From Bin80 sp026708685 (lineage in GTDB: Bacteria > Bacteroidota > Rhodothermia > Rhodothermales > Bin80), in assembly GCA_965200955.1 (NCBI GenBank), contig OZ241742.1:2914001-2978000 (forward strand): 64,000 bases of DNA, read 5' to 3'. Below the pieces are notes generated by a model that worked only from the letters and a program-made list of their open reading frames with translations, was not told the origin of the DNA and did no database searches. This document shows, one piece after another, positions 17,742-27,282 of the stretch. The position numbers and the translations under genes are program-made. How positions within the stretch are numbered: position 1 is the first letter of the stretch; each line of letters opens with the position of its first letter.

Positions 17742-18773
17742 TCATTTTTCTTGTAGAAGAAACAGTCCAGTTTTGATTTGATGAGAATTTTCTCCATTTG
17801 ACTCCATCAAATGCACATGAAGATCCTTATGCTCTTGTACATTCACCACTGCTTTTCCCCAATCCATGACACTGTATGCTGAGGCCCATGCATCCGCAAT
17901 CATTGCTGTTGTTGCAATCACAGCTACTTTTCTTTCGTGTGTGACTCCAAAACCAGTACGAGGATCAACGATGTGAGAATATCTAACTCCGTTATGCAGT
18001 AAATATTGATAGGTATCACCTGATACAGCAATGCCGCAGTTTGCTAGAATCATTATCTTAGAATACGCATCATCTTCAAAAACTTGAATTTCCCAGCCAT
18101 CCAAAGATGGTGGTGCATCACCGAGAGCAATGTCTCCTCCAGCATCAACGACCGCCTGCGGGTAACCACTATCCATAAGAACTTGGAGTGCTTGATCGGC
18201 AACATACCCCTTTGCTATCCCTCCCAGATCAAGTCGCATATTGTTTTCCAAGAGTTTTACCGTTTGATTTTGTTCGTTAAGATATAAATATTTGTAGCTA
18301 ACGCTATTTCTTGCTTCATCCAATGCAGTTTTATCGGGTAGTGTGGAGCGACGCATTGCTCTGCGCCATAGCAGAGTAAGTGGTCCGGCAGTCACATCAA
18401 ATGCACCTCCGGACCTAACTGAAACAGATTGTGCGGTATAGAGAACACGCCAGAGATCTGAAGAAACTGCGATGATTTGCTGATAGGTTTTTGAAAGTTG
18501 GTTCAGTTCACTATCTATCTGATAGTCGCTCAACACATCATTGAGTTCATTGATACGTGAGAACGCTGATTCTGCTACATTGTTAGCCGATAGGGAATCA
18601 TTCGCATAAATAACAATCTTTACGTCGGTTCCCATTAGTGGCTTAGAAAACTCAAACCTATTACTTTGACTAAATACTTCCAATACAGACATGGAGCAAA
18701 ACAAGAGCGACATAAAACTGAGGACCAGACTGGTTGTATCCAACTTCATCCATCTCTTGACATCAGAAAGCAT
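17742..18773 (-). CDS. apbE: FAD:protein FMN transferase (ApbE family)
   Basis: 343 residues. N-terminal membrane or signal segment (LVLSFMSLLFCSMSVLEVFS), then the ApbE domain: FDVTAGPL, the flavin site LDLGGIAKGYVAD, DAGGDIALG, SHIVDPRTGFG and ADAWASAYSVM. The enzyme attaches FMN to Thr/Ser of target flavoproteins such as NQR or RNF subunits outside the membrane, using Mg and FAD. No target is encoded nearby. It lies 62 bp upstream of the oxidoreductase cluster in the same direction and may share its transcript, or it may belong with respiratory genes elsewhere. Confidence 0.93.
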   Translation of the reverse strand: MLSDVKRWMKLDTTSLVLSFMSLLFCSMSVLEVFSQSNRFEFSKPLMGTDVKIVIYANDSLSANNVAESAFSRINELNDVLSDYQIDSELNQLSKTYQQIIAVSSDLWRVLYTAQSVSVRSGGAFDVTAGPLTLLWRRAMRRSTLPDKTALDEARNSVSYKYLYLNEQNQTVKLLENNMRLDLGGIAKGYVADQALQVLMDSGYPQAVVDAGGDIALGDAPPSLDGWEIQVFEDDAYSKIMILANCGIAVSGDTYQYLLHNGVRYSHIVDPRTGFGVTHERKVAVIATTAMIADAWASAYSVMDWGKAVVNVQEHKDLHVHLMESNGENSHQIKTGLFLLQEK

Positions 18774-18818
18774 TATAATTGCAAAGATCCTGAATCAGAA
18801 TGCCTTAGCTCACTGATT

Positions 18819-18872
18819 GGTTATCATTATAATTAGATGCATGACCACTTCATGTGATTATAATCAGCAACC
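18819..18872 (-). terminator. Long-armed hairpin after the HsdM-HsdS gene
   Basis: GGTTATCATTATAAT (18819-18833) pairs with ATTATAATCAGCAACC (18857-18872) with a short internal mismatch. It lies directly after the stop of the methylase-specificity gene and before the apbE start, where a terminator would be expected. It is AT-rich and has no long T run. Confidence 0.35.
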
Positions 18873-18873
18873 A

Positions 18874-21690
18874 TTATGCTTTCTCAAAGGTGAGTAGATG
18901 ATTCTGATAGTATTCTAATTGTAGGCGGCGAGCGTTGATTTCGGCGGGAATTCCGATGGATAGGTCATTGACTAGGGTATCAAATTGATCAAGGGTGGTA
19001 ACGATTTCTTTTTGTTTTTCAAGTGATGGAATAGGAATTTTGATTTTGGCAAGATTATTCGCTGAGATCCTTCGTACTTTAGTTCCTGTGATTCGCACTT
19101 TCTTCTGTTTACGAAAGAGATCTGTTTGAAACAGATATGAAACATATTTGGGGTTGAGGTCATGCTTGAAAATGATAGCGTCTGTGCTGATCGCTATATC
19201 TTGATCACCAATCCATGCTACAGCTTTTGCAACCCCATCATCATCCTCACTTGTTGTCGTGATGATGAGATTACCTTTGTTTGCTTTACGGGAGCGAGCG
19301 GCAAGTTCTGGGCTGATAAATGACACTGTTTTATCGGCCCATACACCGAAGGATGTATGGATCTGCCCATAGTGAATACATCCAATACCAGATTCGGTAA
19401 AGTCTGATTTCTGAATTCCACTCCCCCGCACCAGATCTCCAATCTCCCCCAGCGTTTTCCATTCCACTTCGCTGTCATCAAAGCTCAGCTGTTCTTCTCT
19501 ATAGTACTCGTACTGTTTTTTTCGTGCTTCCAGCTCCGCTTCCAGCTCCTGCTGCAACGCTGTAAACGTATCCAGAATCTCAACAATCGCACGCTGCAAC
19601 GCCAACGGCGGCACAGGAATGCAGATCTTTATGAACCGTTTTTTTGAAATATTAAAACGAGTAACTCCATTGGCACATTTAACAATTTGTCTACGCACAA
19701 TATCACAACGAAACAAATATTTTAAAAATTCGGGGTTAAATAAATTTTTATCTTTGAATCGTAAACCAAAACAAAAACTGTTCAAATAGATCTCTTCTGT
19801 TGGATGATCGCATACAACAGAAGACATTCCTACATCATTAGGTGTCTCTGAGGAACCAGTCAAGAGAACATCACCCAATTCTATGTAATTTTGTTTTTCC
19901 CCCTCTGTTACATGGACAAAATCATTTGATTTTGGATCAACAGAGATTTGATTAAATATATTTTTATAGGTGATATAGCGTGCGTTACCTTCTTTAAAAT
20001 CATCTTTATTTTTCCCCGATAATCCATTGTAAGTTGACCCAATTTGATCCAATTTCTTAAACTCCACTCCCTCTGGACATAACTTCTCCATCAACGCTTC
20101 AATGGAGTTCAAACCCGATCTACGTTCAAAATCCACAATGATCTCCTGAATCTTTGCACGCAGCTGCTGCTGTCGCATGACAATCAGAGCAATCTGAGCA
20201 TTCAAGAGCTTGATGTCAATCTTCTCACGCGTATCCTCTTCTATGACATAAGAAGACACCGCAAGATTGTGGTCTTGGTCTGCTACGTCTAACCGATGGA
20301 CAAACTGTGCAAAATAATCAATGCTCTTGCGATCGGTGTAGGCATCCAGAATCTTTTGTTGGTTCTCTTCAGAGAGTTTGTTCTTGTTGCCACTCCGAAC
20401 AAACTCGTCCGATGCATCAATAAATAAAATCCCCTCATCTTGTTTGGATTTCTTTAAGACAATGATACAGGTTGCAATCGTCGTTCCAAAAAATAAATCC
20501 GGCGGAAGCTGAATCACCGCATCGACAAAGTTGTGATCAATCAAATACTGGCGAATCCTCTGTTCTGCTCCACCGCGATATAGCACGCCCGGAAATTCAA
20601 CAATCGCCGCAACCCCATCCATGGATAAGCATGATAGGATATGCATGGTAAAGGCCAAGTCTGCTTTACTCGGTGGTGCAAGTACACCCGCAGGCGAGTA
20701 ACGCGGATCATTGATCAACAAGGGATTGTTCTTTCCTTCCCACTTGATGGAATAGGGTGGATTGGACACGATCGCCTCAAAAGGACCATCGTCCAGATGA
20801 TCGGGATCGGTGAGGGTATCTCCATGGGCAATATCAAAACGTTCAAAATTGATATTGTGCAAAAACATGTTGATCCGACAGAGATTGTAGGTCGTCAAAT
20901 TGATCTCCTGTCCATAGAACCCCTGATGGACATTGTCCTTGCCCAAGACCTTGGCAAACTGTAACAGCAAAGAGCCCGAACCACAGGCTGGGTCATAGAC
21001 TTTACGAACCGAGGTCTTGTCGACCACGGTGATGCGTGCAAGCAATTCAGAGACTTCCTGTGGGGTAAAGAACTCGCCACCTGATTTACCCGCCTCCGAG
21101 GCATACATGGTCATCAGGTATTCATAGGCATCTCCAAACAGGTCAATGGAGTGTTGGGAAAAGTCGTCCGAACTATGAAGGGGTAAATCACCAATGGCAT
21201 GGAGCAGCTTGATCAGCTTGGCGTTGCGCTTGGCGACGGTGGGACCCAGCTTCGCACTGTTGACATCCATATCATCAAAGAGTCCTTTCATGTCGCGTTC
21301 GCTTTCGGTACCGGCAGCGGACATCTCAATGTTGGAGAAGATGCGGTGGAGGGTTTCGTTGAGGTTTTCGTCAAAGCGTGCACAGGCACAGACATTGACG
21401 AAGAGTTCGGAGGGCAGGATGTAGAAGCCTTTTTCATCCACCATGGGCTTGCGACCACGCTCAGCGATGTCATCGCTTAGATCTGCATAGTTGAAGTCGG
21501 AGGATCCTTCACGCCGTCGTTCAAAGGCGTTGATGTAAGCGGTCAGGTTCTCGGAAATAAACCGATAGAACAGCATGCCGAGGACATAGCTCTTGAAGTC
21601 CCAGCCATCCACCGAACCACGCAGGTCGTTGGCGATGCGCCAGATCGTCTTGTGGAGCTCGGTGCGCTCCGTGTCGTTGGGGGTGCTCAT
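18874..21690 (-). CDS. Fused HsdM-HsdS: type I N6-adenine methyltransferase and specificity subunit in one protein
   Basis: 938 residues. The start MSTPNDTERTELHKTIWRIANDLRG is the HsdM N-terminal helical domain. Motif I DPACGSGSLL is near 235, catalytic NPPY near 308 and the methylase ends near 500. It continues without a stop into HsdS: a first recognition domain begins at LCPEGVEFKKL (about 535), with the central conserved helix VPPLALQRAIVEILDTFTALQQELEAELEARKK split here by position near 700-735, and a second recognition domain begins at EWKTLGEIGDLVRGSG, ending in PSLEKQKEIVTTLDQF. Both halves look intact. No HsdR gene is adjacent on either side, so within this window it is a methylase without its nuclease. 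Confidence 0.92.
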   Translation of the reverse strand: MSTPNDTERTELHKTIWRIANDLRGSVDGWDFKSYVLGMLFYRFISENLTAYINAFERRREGSSDFNYADLSDDIAERGRKPMVDEKGFYILPSELFVNVCACARFDENLNETLHRIFSNIEMSAAGTESERDMKGLFDDMDVNSAKLGPTVAKRNAKLIKLLHAIGDLPLHSSDDFSQHSIDLFGDAYEYLMTMYASEAGKSGGEFFTPQEVSELLARITVVDKTSVRKVYDPACGSGSLLLQFAKVLGKDNVHQGFYGQEINLTTYNLCRINMFLHNINFERFDIAHGDTLTDPDHLDDGPFEAIVSNPPYSIKWEGKNNPLLINDPRYSPAGVLAPPSKADLAFTMHILSCLSMDGVAAIVEFPGVLYRGGAEQRIRQYLIDHNFVDAVIQLPPDLFFGTTIATCIIVLKKSKQDEGILFIDASDEFVRSGNKNKLSEENQQKILDAYTDRKSIDYFAQFVHRLDVADQDHNLAVSSYVIEEDTREKIDIKLLNAQIALIVMRQQQLRAKIQEIIVDFERRSGLNSIEALMEKLCPEGVEFKKLDQIGSTYNGLSGKNKDDFKEGNARYITYKNIFNQISVDPKSNDFVHVTEGEKQNYIELGDVLLTGSSETPNDVGMSSVVCDHPTEEIYLNSFCFGLRFKDKNLFNPEFLKYLFRCDIVRRQIVKCANGVTRFNISKKRFIKICIPVPPLALQRAIVEILDTFTALQQELEAELEARKKQYEYYREEQLSFDDSEVEWKTLGEIGDLVRGSGIQKSDFTESGIGCIHYGQIHTSFGVWADKTVSFISPELAARSRKANKGNLIITTTSEDDDGVAKAVAWIGDQDIAISTDAIIFKHDLNPKYVSYLFQTDLFRKQKKVRITGTKVRRISANNLAKIKIPIPSLEKQKEIVTTLDQFDTLVNDLSIGIPAEINARRLQLEYYQNHLLTFEKA

Positions 21691-22048
21691 GGATTGGGGG
21701 ACATGATATGCTGGCTCATCTCAACAAATATTATACTCCGATTTTAAAAGACCTTTTCTAAGTAAGATAGGGGAAGTCAATAACAAAAAAACGCATAGAG
21801 AACGATGAAGATAAACCGTCAAACCTCAGAGTTACCTCAAATTTGAAGTGATTCTGCAAATTAGACTCTTGGTTAAGATGTGCTGAATTTTATATGATTA
21901 GGAGAAGATTTTTGATACTAAATCCTCTGGTGGAAATCCCATACTTTAGTTGAAGTTACAGACAGGTGTTATATCCGAAAACGTTGAATAAGTGTAGTCG
22001 GAACTAACACATCACAACCCTAAGAATACAGCGATGATTGAGCAGAAA
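21691..22048. other. Intergenic region upstream of the HsdM-HsdS gene
   Basis: 358 bp, AT-rich, with no convincing gene, RNA or repeat. It separates the methylase start from the stop of the coiled-coil gene and probably contains the methylase promoter. Confidence 0.45.
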
Positions 22049-23011
22049 CTACTGCAACTTCTGTTGTTGTTGATCGTGAGGAGAGAGCATACTTCCATTT
22101 GATGATTGTTCCCAAGGCTTCGGAAGTATAACTCCTTGAATGTAAGTGATTTGACTCTTAAAATTTGCAATAATATCTCTAAATCCTTCATAACCATCAC
22201 TAAGTTTATCAATGTTTGACTCCATTTTTGAAATATCCTTCGTAATGCTATGGATATCTCTTTGTGTTAAGCCATTACTTTGAGTAATCTCAGAAATGGC
22301 TTTCTGCATCACAGAGATATCGCTCTGCATTTTTACATTGCTCTGCAAAATATTTCTAATGTCATGCTGCATTTTTACCATATCCTTCAGGATATTGATG
22401 ATATCATCCTGCATTTTAGAGTTCGTTTGATCCATGTCTTCAAACTTTCCCTCTAAGGAACTAATTTTTTCAAGCAATATAGCATCAGTCTTATGCAGCT
22501 CTCCAATTACGGTCAAGATCTTATCCCTATCCTCACGGTATTCGGCACGAAAGCTATCTATATCACCCTTCAATTCTTCGTGCATCATTGCCATATCACC
22601 CTTCAATTCTTCGCGCATCATTGCCATATCACCCTTCAATTCTTCGTGCATCATTGCCATATCACCCTTCAATTCTTCGCGCATCATTGCCATATCACCC
22701 TTCAATTCTTCGTGCATCGTTGCCATATCACCCTTCAATTCTTCGCGCATCATTGCCATATCACCCTTCAATTCTTCGCGCATCATTGCCATATCACCCT
22801 TCAATTCTTCGCGCATCATTGCCATATCACCCTTCAATTCTTCGCGCATCATTGCCATATCACCCTTCAATTCTTTCCGAAGATCTTCTGTAGCCTTCTG
22901 AAAGTGATCAAAACGCTTGTTCATATTTGCGAACATACGTGAATTATGGATAAAGAAGCCCAAACCAAGCCCAAGTACTGTAACAATAAGAGTGATAAAT
23001 TCTGGATTCAT
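22049..23011 (-). CDS. Membrane-anchored coiled-coil protein with 11-residue repeats
   Basis: 320 residues. An N-terminal transmembrane segment (about 5-22, FITLIVTVLGLGLGFFI) is followed by nine near-identical copies of the 11-residue unit MAMMREELKGD (variants with H for R or T for M). A second heptad/hendecad region then carries units of the type KMQSDISVMQKAI and TQRDIHSITKDI. An 11-residue period is the hendecad form of coiled coil, so a long parallel rod projecting from the membrane is expected. The function is unknown; DUF1640-like or tail-fibre-like proteins have similar architecture. It lies upstream of the HsdM-HsdS gene in the same direction with a 358-bp gap. Confidence 0.8.
   Translation of the reverse strand: MNPEFITLIVTVLGLGLGFFIHNSRMFANMNKRFDHFQKATEDLRKELKGDMAMMREELKGDMAMMREELKGDMAMMREELKGDMAMMREELKGDMATMHEELKGDMAMMREELKGDMAMMHEELKGDMAMMREELKGDMAMMHEELKGDIDSFRAEYREDRDKILTVIGELHKTDAILLEKISSLEGKFEDMDQTNSKMQDDIINILKDMVKMQHDIRNILQSNVKMQSDISVMQKAISEITQSNGLTQRDIHSITKDISKMESNIDKLSDGYEGFRDIIANFKSQITYIQGVILPKPWEQSSNGSMLSPHDQQQQKLQ
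22560..22875. repeat. 33-bp tandem repeat array, about 9.5 copies
   Basis: The unit contains TCACCCTTCAATTCTT plus a variable CGCGC/CGTGC position, repeated every 33 bp inside the coiled-coil gene. Copies differ at one or two bases, mainly the CGC/CGT change (Arg/His) and one CGT change (Met to Thr). The period is a multiple of three, so copy-number change keeps the frame. All three frames of the other strand are also open here as a by-product. Confidence 0.95.
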
Positions 23012-23339
23012 TGGAAGAGAATTAGAGTGAAGTATTAGTAACTAGCAAAACACCTTGTTTAACATTAAAAATCTAATGATGTTCCCACCCCCACAGGATA
23101 GGCGTGATTTTCAACATTCATTAAGTAGGATCTCAGTAGAACAAGAATCACTTACCGCGTACAATAACATAATCCGTACTACCAATTTATGAGGTTGATG
23201 GAATATGAAAAGCAGTCCACCTTCTCTAAATAGCATGTGGAAGGATTTTAGAATACTCATCAAGGATGTTTGTTCATTAGTTCAATCAATTCCGAGAGAA
23301 TCACTATTCATTCTGTCATCATCAAGAAAACTTTAATCC
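23012..23339. other. Intergenic region
   Basis: About 330 bp without a convincing gene or RNA, between the coiled-coil start (23011) and the next minus-strand oxidoreductase stop (23365). I see nothing notable except the hairpin at 23340-23356. Confidence 0.4.
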
Positions 23340-23356
23340 GTTCAAACGATTTGAAC
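23340..23356 (-). terminator. Hairpin after the oxidoreductase gene
   Basis: GTTCAAA and TTTGAAC form a perfect 7-bp stem with a 3-nt loop, starting 9 nt after the stop of the 23365-24726 gene. It is followed on the minus strand by GGATTAAAGTTTTC, which contains a short T run. It is weak in GC but well placed. Confidence 0.4.
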
Positions 23357-23364
23357 ATACCATA

Positions 23365-24726
23365 TCAAACAACAATACTCACGCCAGGTTTGGGAATTTC
23401 GTAATGACCATCTGAATCTGGTAGCACGGGAGGATCAGCATCCCATGCAAATGTTTCTGGCATTAGATCAAGTTCACTAGACATAGCCTCATCCCATGTG
23501 ATCACTTTCCCAGAGTATGATGCCATTCGACCTAAAATTGCACTCATTGTTGCAATTGCACCATTCTCTGTATCTGCAAATTTATATTCTCCTGCATTAA
23601 TCGCCGCAAACAACTCATCATGCTCTTGCTGATAAGGATTCGGATCGTCCTTGCTGTTATGTTTGAGTAGAACCTCACCCGATGAAGTATAAATTTCACC
23701 CGGAGAGGGAGCGGATCCAAGTGTTCCGTGAAAAGCCTCTGAAACTCGATTCATACAATCTGGAATATGTCTGCACTGACTCATCATTCGGCTTCCATCT
23801 GCATACTCAAATTCAACAAAATGATGATCGTAAATTTCACCATGATCAAGTCCAGTACGAACCTGCCGTCCACCCTGCCCCTGAGCCTGAACGGGATGTG
23901 CATTCTTGACCCAGTTGCTTACATCAATATTATGGATGTGTTGTTCTACAATATGATCGCCGCAGAGCCAATTGAAATAATACCAGTTACGCATTTGGTA
24001 TTCCATCTCTGTTAATGGACGCCCCGCTTCCTCCTCTAACTCGGCACGAGAACGAACCCAAACTCCCCCACTATTCCAATAGACACGACTCATAATGATA
24101 TCTCCTATTGCACCATTATGAATCTGCTCTACCCACTTGATGTACTCCATCTGATAACGACGCTGTAGACCTACAACCACATTGAGCTGCTTTTCTTTTG
24201 CTTTTTCAGCAGACGCAAGCACCCTGCGGATTCCCGGTGCATCCGTTGCAACGGGCTTTTCCATGAAAATTTGCTTTCCTGCATCCACAGCCGCTTCAAA
24301 ATGGATTGGCCGAAATGCTGGAGGAGTGGTCAAAATAATAACATCTGACGCGGCAATTACATCATGATAACCGCTGAATCCATCATAACGATGATCTTCC
24401 GATACATCAATCCGACTGATTGCATCCATAGTCATCTCATCAGCCTCTTCTGGATTCATCATGTTCTGGAGACTCTCCTCAATACGATCCGAAAATGCAT
24501 CCGCCATAGCCACCAATTTGGTGTTGGATGCCGCTTTTAAGGCTTGTATTGCAGCACCAGTACCTCTACCACCGCATCCAATCAGTCCAACCTTGATGGT
24601 GTCATCCACTCCATAAAAGGCATTCGCACCAGCCGGAAACTGGCTTGCAAGTGTAGAACCTACAACAGCGGCAACTCCACTCCTGACAAAGTCTCTACGG
24701 TTAAACGATTTTTGAGAATGATTCAT
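23365..24726 (-). CDS. Tat-exported Gfo/Idh/MocA oxidoreductase
   Basis: 453 residues. Tat signal FNRRDFVRSGVAAVVGSTLAS, Rossmann motif VGLIGCGGRGTGAA, MEKPVATD and the active-site block WYYFNWLCGDHIVEQHIHNIDVSNW. It is very like the protein at 16375-17679 over its whole length; the two represent the same long exported subfamily in two separate clusters. The predicted role is NAD(P)-linked oxidation or reduction of a sugar in the periplasm. It is the last gene of the second sugar cluster, 42 bp after the formylglycine-generating-enzyme-like gene. Confidence 0.9.
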   Translation of the reverse strand: MNHSQKSFNRRDFVRSGVAAVVGSTLASQFPAGANAFYGVDDTIKVGLIGCGGRGTGAAIQALKAASNTKLVAMADAFSDRIEESLQNMMNPEEADEMTMDAISRIDVSEDHRYDGFSGYHDVIAASDVIILTTPPAFRPIHFEAAVDAGKQIFMEKPVATDAPGIRRVLASAEKAKEKQLNVVVGLQRRYQMEYIKWVEQIHNGAIGDIIMSRVYWNSGGVWVRSRAELEEEAGRPLTEMEYQMRNWYYFNWLCGDHIVEQHIHNIDVSNWVKNAHPVQAQGQGGRQVRTGLDHGEIYDHHFVEFEYADGSRMMSQCRHIPDCMNRVSEAFHGTLGSAPSPGEIYTSSGEVLLKHNSKDDPNPYQQEHDELFAAINAGEYKFADTENGAIATMSAILGRMASYSGKVITWDEAMSSELDLMPETFAWDADPPVLPDSDGHYEIPKPGVSIVV

Positions 24727-24768
24727 TGGTTGAAGGTTAGTTGTGAGAATATAATGAATTTTGGGGAA

Positions 24769-25758
24769 TTATTGGCCAAGTGCGACAGACCAAAATTCTG
24801 CCTGTTCTTGAGGAGTCGGTTGTATGTACGGTCTTACAATCCTAAAACCTACAAACGGAGAATCAGTATTCCACCACATAGATCTGGGAATTTGAGGATC
24901 TCGGCGTTTCCAATCAAGATCTGACCTTAGTCTTGCACCACAACGGAGAGATTCTGGAGAATCATCGTATGCACCTCCTCTGACAGTGCGGGGATGCAAC
25001 CGAGTTGGAGTAATCCATGGATCAACCATCATTGTATCTGCTACCAACTGTTCAAAGAAGCTACTGCTATACTCATCCAAGGTCCATTCGGCTACATTGC
25101 CATGCATATCATAAATACCCCATGGATTCGGTTTTTTCTGTCCGACCTGTTGAAAGGTTTCGTTGCTGTTGCCATAATGCCATCCATATACACTGAGTGA
25201 ATCTGCTGATTCCCCAAAGCTGAATGCTGTTGCTTGCCCCGTACGGCAAGCATACTCCCACTCGGCTTCTGTAGGTAGTCTGTAAAATATGCCCGTTTTG
25301 GTGGTGAGCCAGTAGGCATACTGAAGTGCACTCCACTGCGTCATCCCTACAGCTGGAAATCCATTACTCCCCATACCATGGGCGGGATCTTCATAAGGTG
25401 GACTTGGGCGAGCTATTAGATCTGGATCATAGTCAATCCCCGGTGCACCTTCATCACTATCTCGTTCTGAGCTTGAAAAAAGAAGAAATTCGTCATAGGT
25501 GACTTCATGAATTCCAATATAAAATGATGACACTGAAACCTCTTGTTGAGGACCTTCATCAAGATCCCGCCCATGCTCTCTCTCAGGAGTTCCCATCATA
25601 AATGAACTACCCTGTAAACCGACCATCGAAAAATGAATTTCGGTTCCAGGAATCGTATCTGTGATGACTTCCAGATGTGGTTGTGCACTCACCGATTGAA
25701 ATCCAAGGCCAGTACACCATAGCAGAATTGCACTTAAATTAATCCGAAAAAGCGGCAT
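24769..25758 (-). CDS. Exported formylglycine-generating-enzyme/sulfatase-modifying-factor family protein
   Basis: 329 residues from ATG 25758 (a TTG lies three codons earlier), overlapping the upstream gene by 20 bp. Signal peptide MPLFRINLSAILLWCTGLGF...VSAQ. The FGE-sulfatase domain shows GSSFMMGTPEREHGRDLDEGP, YIGIHEVTYDEF, YRLPTEAEWEYACRTG, WGIYDMHGNVAEWTLD, RGGAYDD and SPFVGFRIVRP. True sulfatase-activating enzymes need two C-terminal cysteines; here a single Cys (LRCGARLRSD) is seen, so a different role such as ligand binding or another oxidation is likely. No sulfatase gene is in the window. Confidence 0.88.
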   Translation of the reverse strand: MPLFRINLSAILLWCTGLGFQSVSAQPHLEVITDTIPGTEIHFSMVGLQGSSFMMGTPEREHGRDLDEGPQQEVSVSSFYIGIHEVTYDEFLLFSSSERDSDEGAPGIDYDPDLIARPSPPYEDPAHGMGSNGFPAVGMTQWSALQYAYWLTTKTGIFYRLPTEAEWEYACRTGQATAFSFGESADSLSVYGWHYGNSNETFQQVGQKKPNPWGIYDMHGNVAEWTLDEYSSSFFEQLVADTMMVDPWITPTRLHPRTVRGGAYDDSPESLRCGARLRSDLDWKRRDPQIPRSMWWNTDSPFVGFRIVRPYIQPTPQEQAEFWSVALGQ

Positions 25759-26737
25759 CAAAAGCAACCGTTGATGGTTTGAAATCTATATTCTTGATGA
25801 ATGTGCATGCCTCCGCAGCTCCCGCCTCTCGATCCATTCCAATATCCTCCCATTCAATGGAAAGTGGTCCAGAGTAATTGATACGATTCAACGCACGTAT
25901 GATCTCTTCAAAATCAATGCTCCCCCTACCGATAGAACGAAAATCCCAATAACGCCCAGGTGCTCCAAAATCTGTGTGTCCACCGAATACACCAGCTGAG
26001 GTGAGCTTATCTGACCACCAAACATCCTTCATATGGGCATGGTAAATCCGATCTGAAAATTGATCAATAAATGCTACATAGTCTACTCCCTGATACCCAA
26101 GGTGACTGGGATCATAATTGAATCCAAAAGCTTCTCTACGCCCAATCGCGTCAAGTGCACGCTCACTGCTGGCAATATCAAAAGCAATTTCTGTGGGATG
26201 AACTTCCAGTGCAAAACGAACACCAACTTCATCAAAGACATCAAGAATTGGATTCCACCTGTTTGCAAAATCCTCAAATCCGGCCTCAATCATTGCAGGA
26301 TTATTCGGTGGAAAGGAATACAGCAGTGGCCAGATACTGCTTCCCGTAAAACCATTCACAACGTTCACTCCCAACTTAGCAGCTGCATGTGCTGTATCCT
26401 GTATTTCTTGGGCTGCCCGGTCTTGGACCTCATCTGGTACTCCATTACCCCAAACATGCTGCGGAAGAATTGCCTTATGCCGATCATCAATACGATCACA
26501 CACGGCTTGTCCAACCAGATGATTACTAATTGAAAATACTTTCAAGTTATATCGATCAAGAAGTTCATGTCGGCCATCACAGTAATTAGGATCGCTGAGA
26601 GCTTGCTGAACATCAAAATGATCTCCCCAACAGGCTAATTCAAGACCATCATATCCCCAAGAAGAGGCTTTTTCGGCAATGGTTTCCAGAGAGAGATCGG
26701 CCCATTGGCCAGTAAACAACGTCACAGGTCGTGCCAT
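25739..26737 (-). CDS. Sugar-phosphate isomerase/epimerase TIM barrel (cytoplasmic)
   Basis: 332 residues without a signal peptide (MARPVTLFTGQWADLSLETI). The barrel shows WGYDGLELACWGDHFD, VNGFTGSSIW, RFALEVHPTEIAFD (metal Glu), FGFNYDPSHLGYQGVD (Asp, His), YHAHMKDVWW and PLSIEWEDIGMDR. This subtype is common beside Gfo/Idh/MocA genes in Bacteroidota and planctomycetes. Being cytoplasmic, it may process the imported product of the exported enzymes. Its 3' end overlaps the FGE-like gene, indicating coupled expression. Confidence 0.9.
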   Translation of the reverse strand: MARPVTLFTGQWADLSLETIAEKASSWGYDGLELACWGDHFDVQQALSDPNYCDGRHELLDRYNLKVFSISNHLVGQAVCDRIDDRHKAILPQHVWGNGVPDEVQDRAAQEIQDTAHAAAKLGVNVVNGFTGSSIWPLLYSFPPNNPAMIEAGFEDFANRWNPILDVFDEVGVRFALEVHPTEIAFDIASSERALDAIGRREAFGFNYDPSHLGYQGVDYVAFIDQFSDRIYHAHMKDVWWSDKLTSAGVFGGHTDFGAPGRYWDFRSIGRGSIDFEEIIRALNRINYSGPLSIEWEDIGMDREAGAAEACTFIKNIDFKPSTVAFDAAFSD

Positions 26738-27282
26738 GATTTAATTCAAACGGTTAATATGGAGAAAAATGCCAAACAAAAATTCATAGGTTTGGATAAC
26801 AATCTGCATCAAAGATGATCACATTGATCAACAAAATTTCAGATATCGTAAAAATACACTATCCTTGGATATCATTAACCCTCTAACGAGCGATTTACAA
26901 CAATGCTGAGTCAACAAACATTCAACATGATCATTCACTTGAAGAGTGACATATAGTGAGTCTTGTTCAAATCCTGATTCACATCCACCCAAATCATCCC
27001 ACAAACATAGAATTTATCTGAGAAGGATGATTGAGGATCGAATGGTCAATCAAGCAAAGTCTTGGATATGGAACGATGACTGAAGTGATTACAAAGAATA
27101 GATGAAATACTGTTGAGATCCACAGAAATAAATGACATTCTCTACTGATGATAGAACATCTTTTTTGTTAATTCATGCAGTCAACATCAGAAAGGCAATT
27201 ACGGATGATGGACCTAAGAATGATCATTCAAGGATCAGATACATCATCAAAATGATGCTCAGATTCATACATCCAGTTACGT
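26738..27282. other. Intergenic region inside the second sugar cluster
   Basis: 545 bp with no convincing gene, RNA or repeat; frames on both strands are short and have no family-like features. It splits the cluster into two transcription units, so a promoter for the 25739-26737 unit is expected here. Confidence 0.45.

Noticed and set aside
22434..22942. Three overlapping open frames on the + strand
   Set aside because: They are the by-product of a stop-free 33-bp repeat inside the minus-strand coiled-coil gene; the protein sequences are pure repeats without any start or family features.
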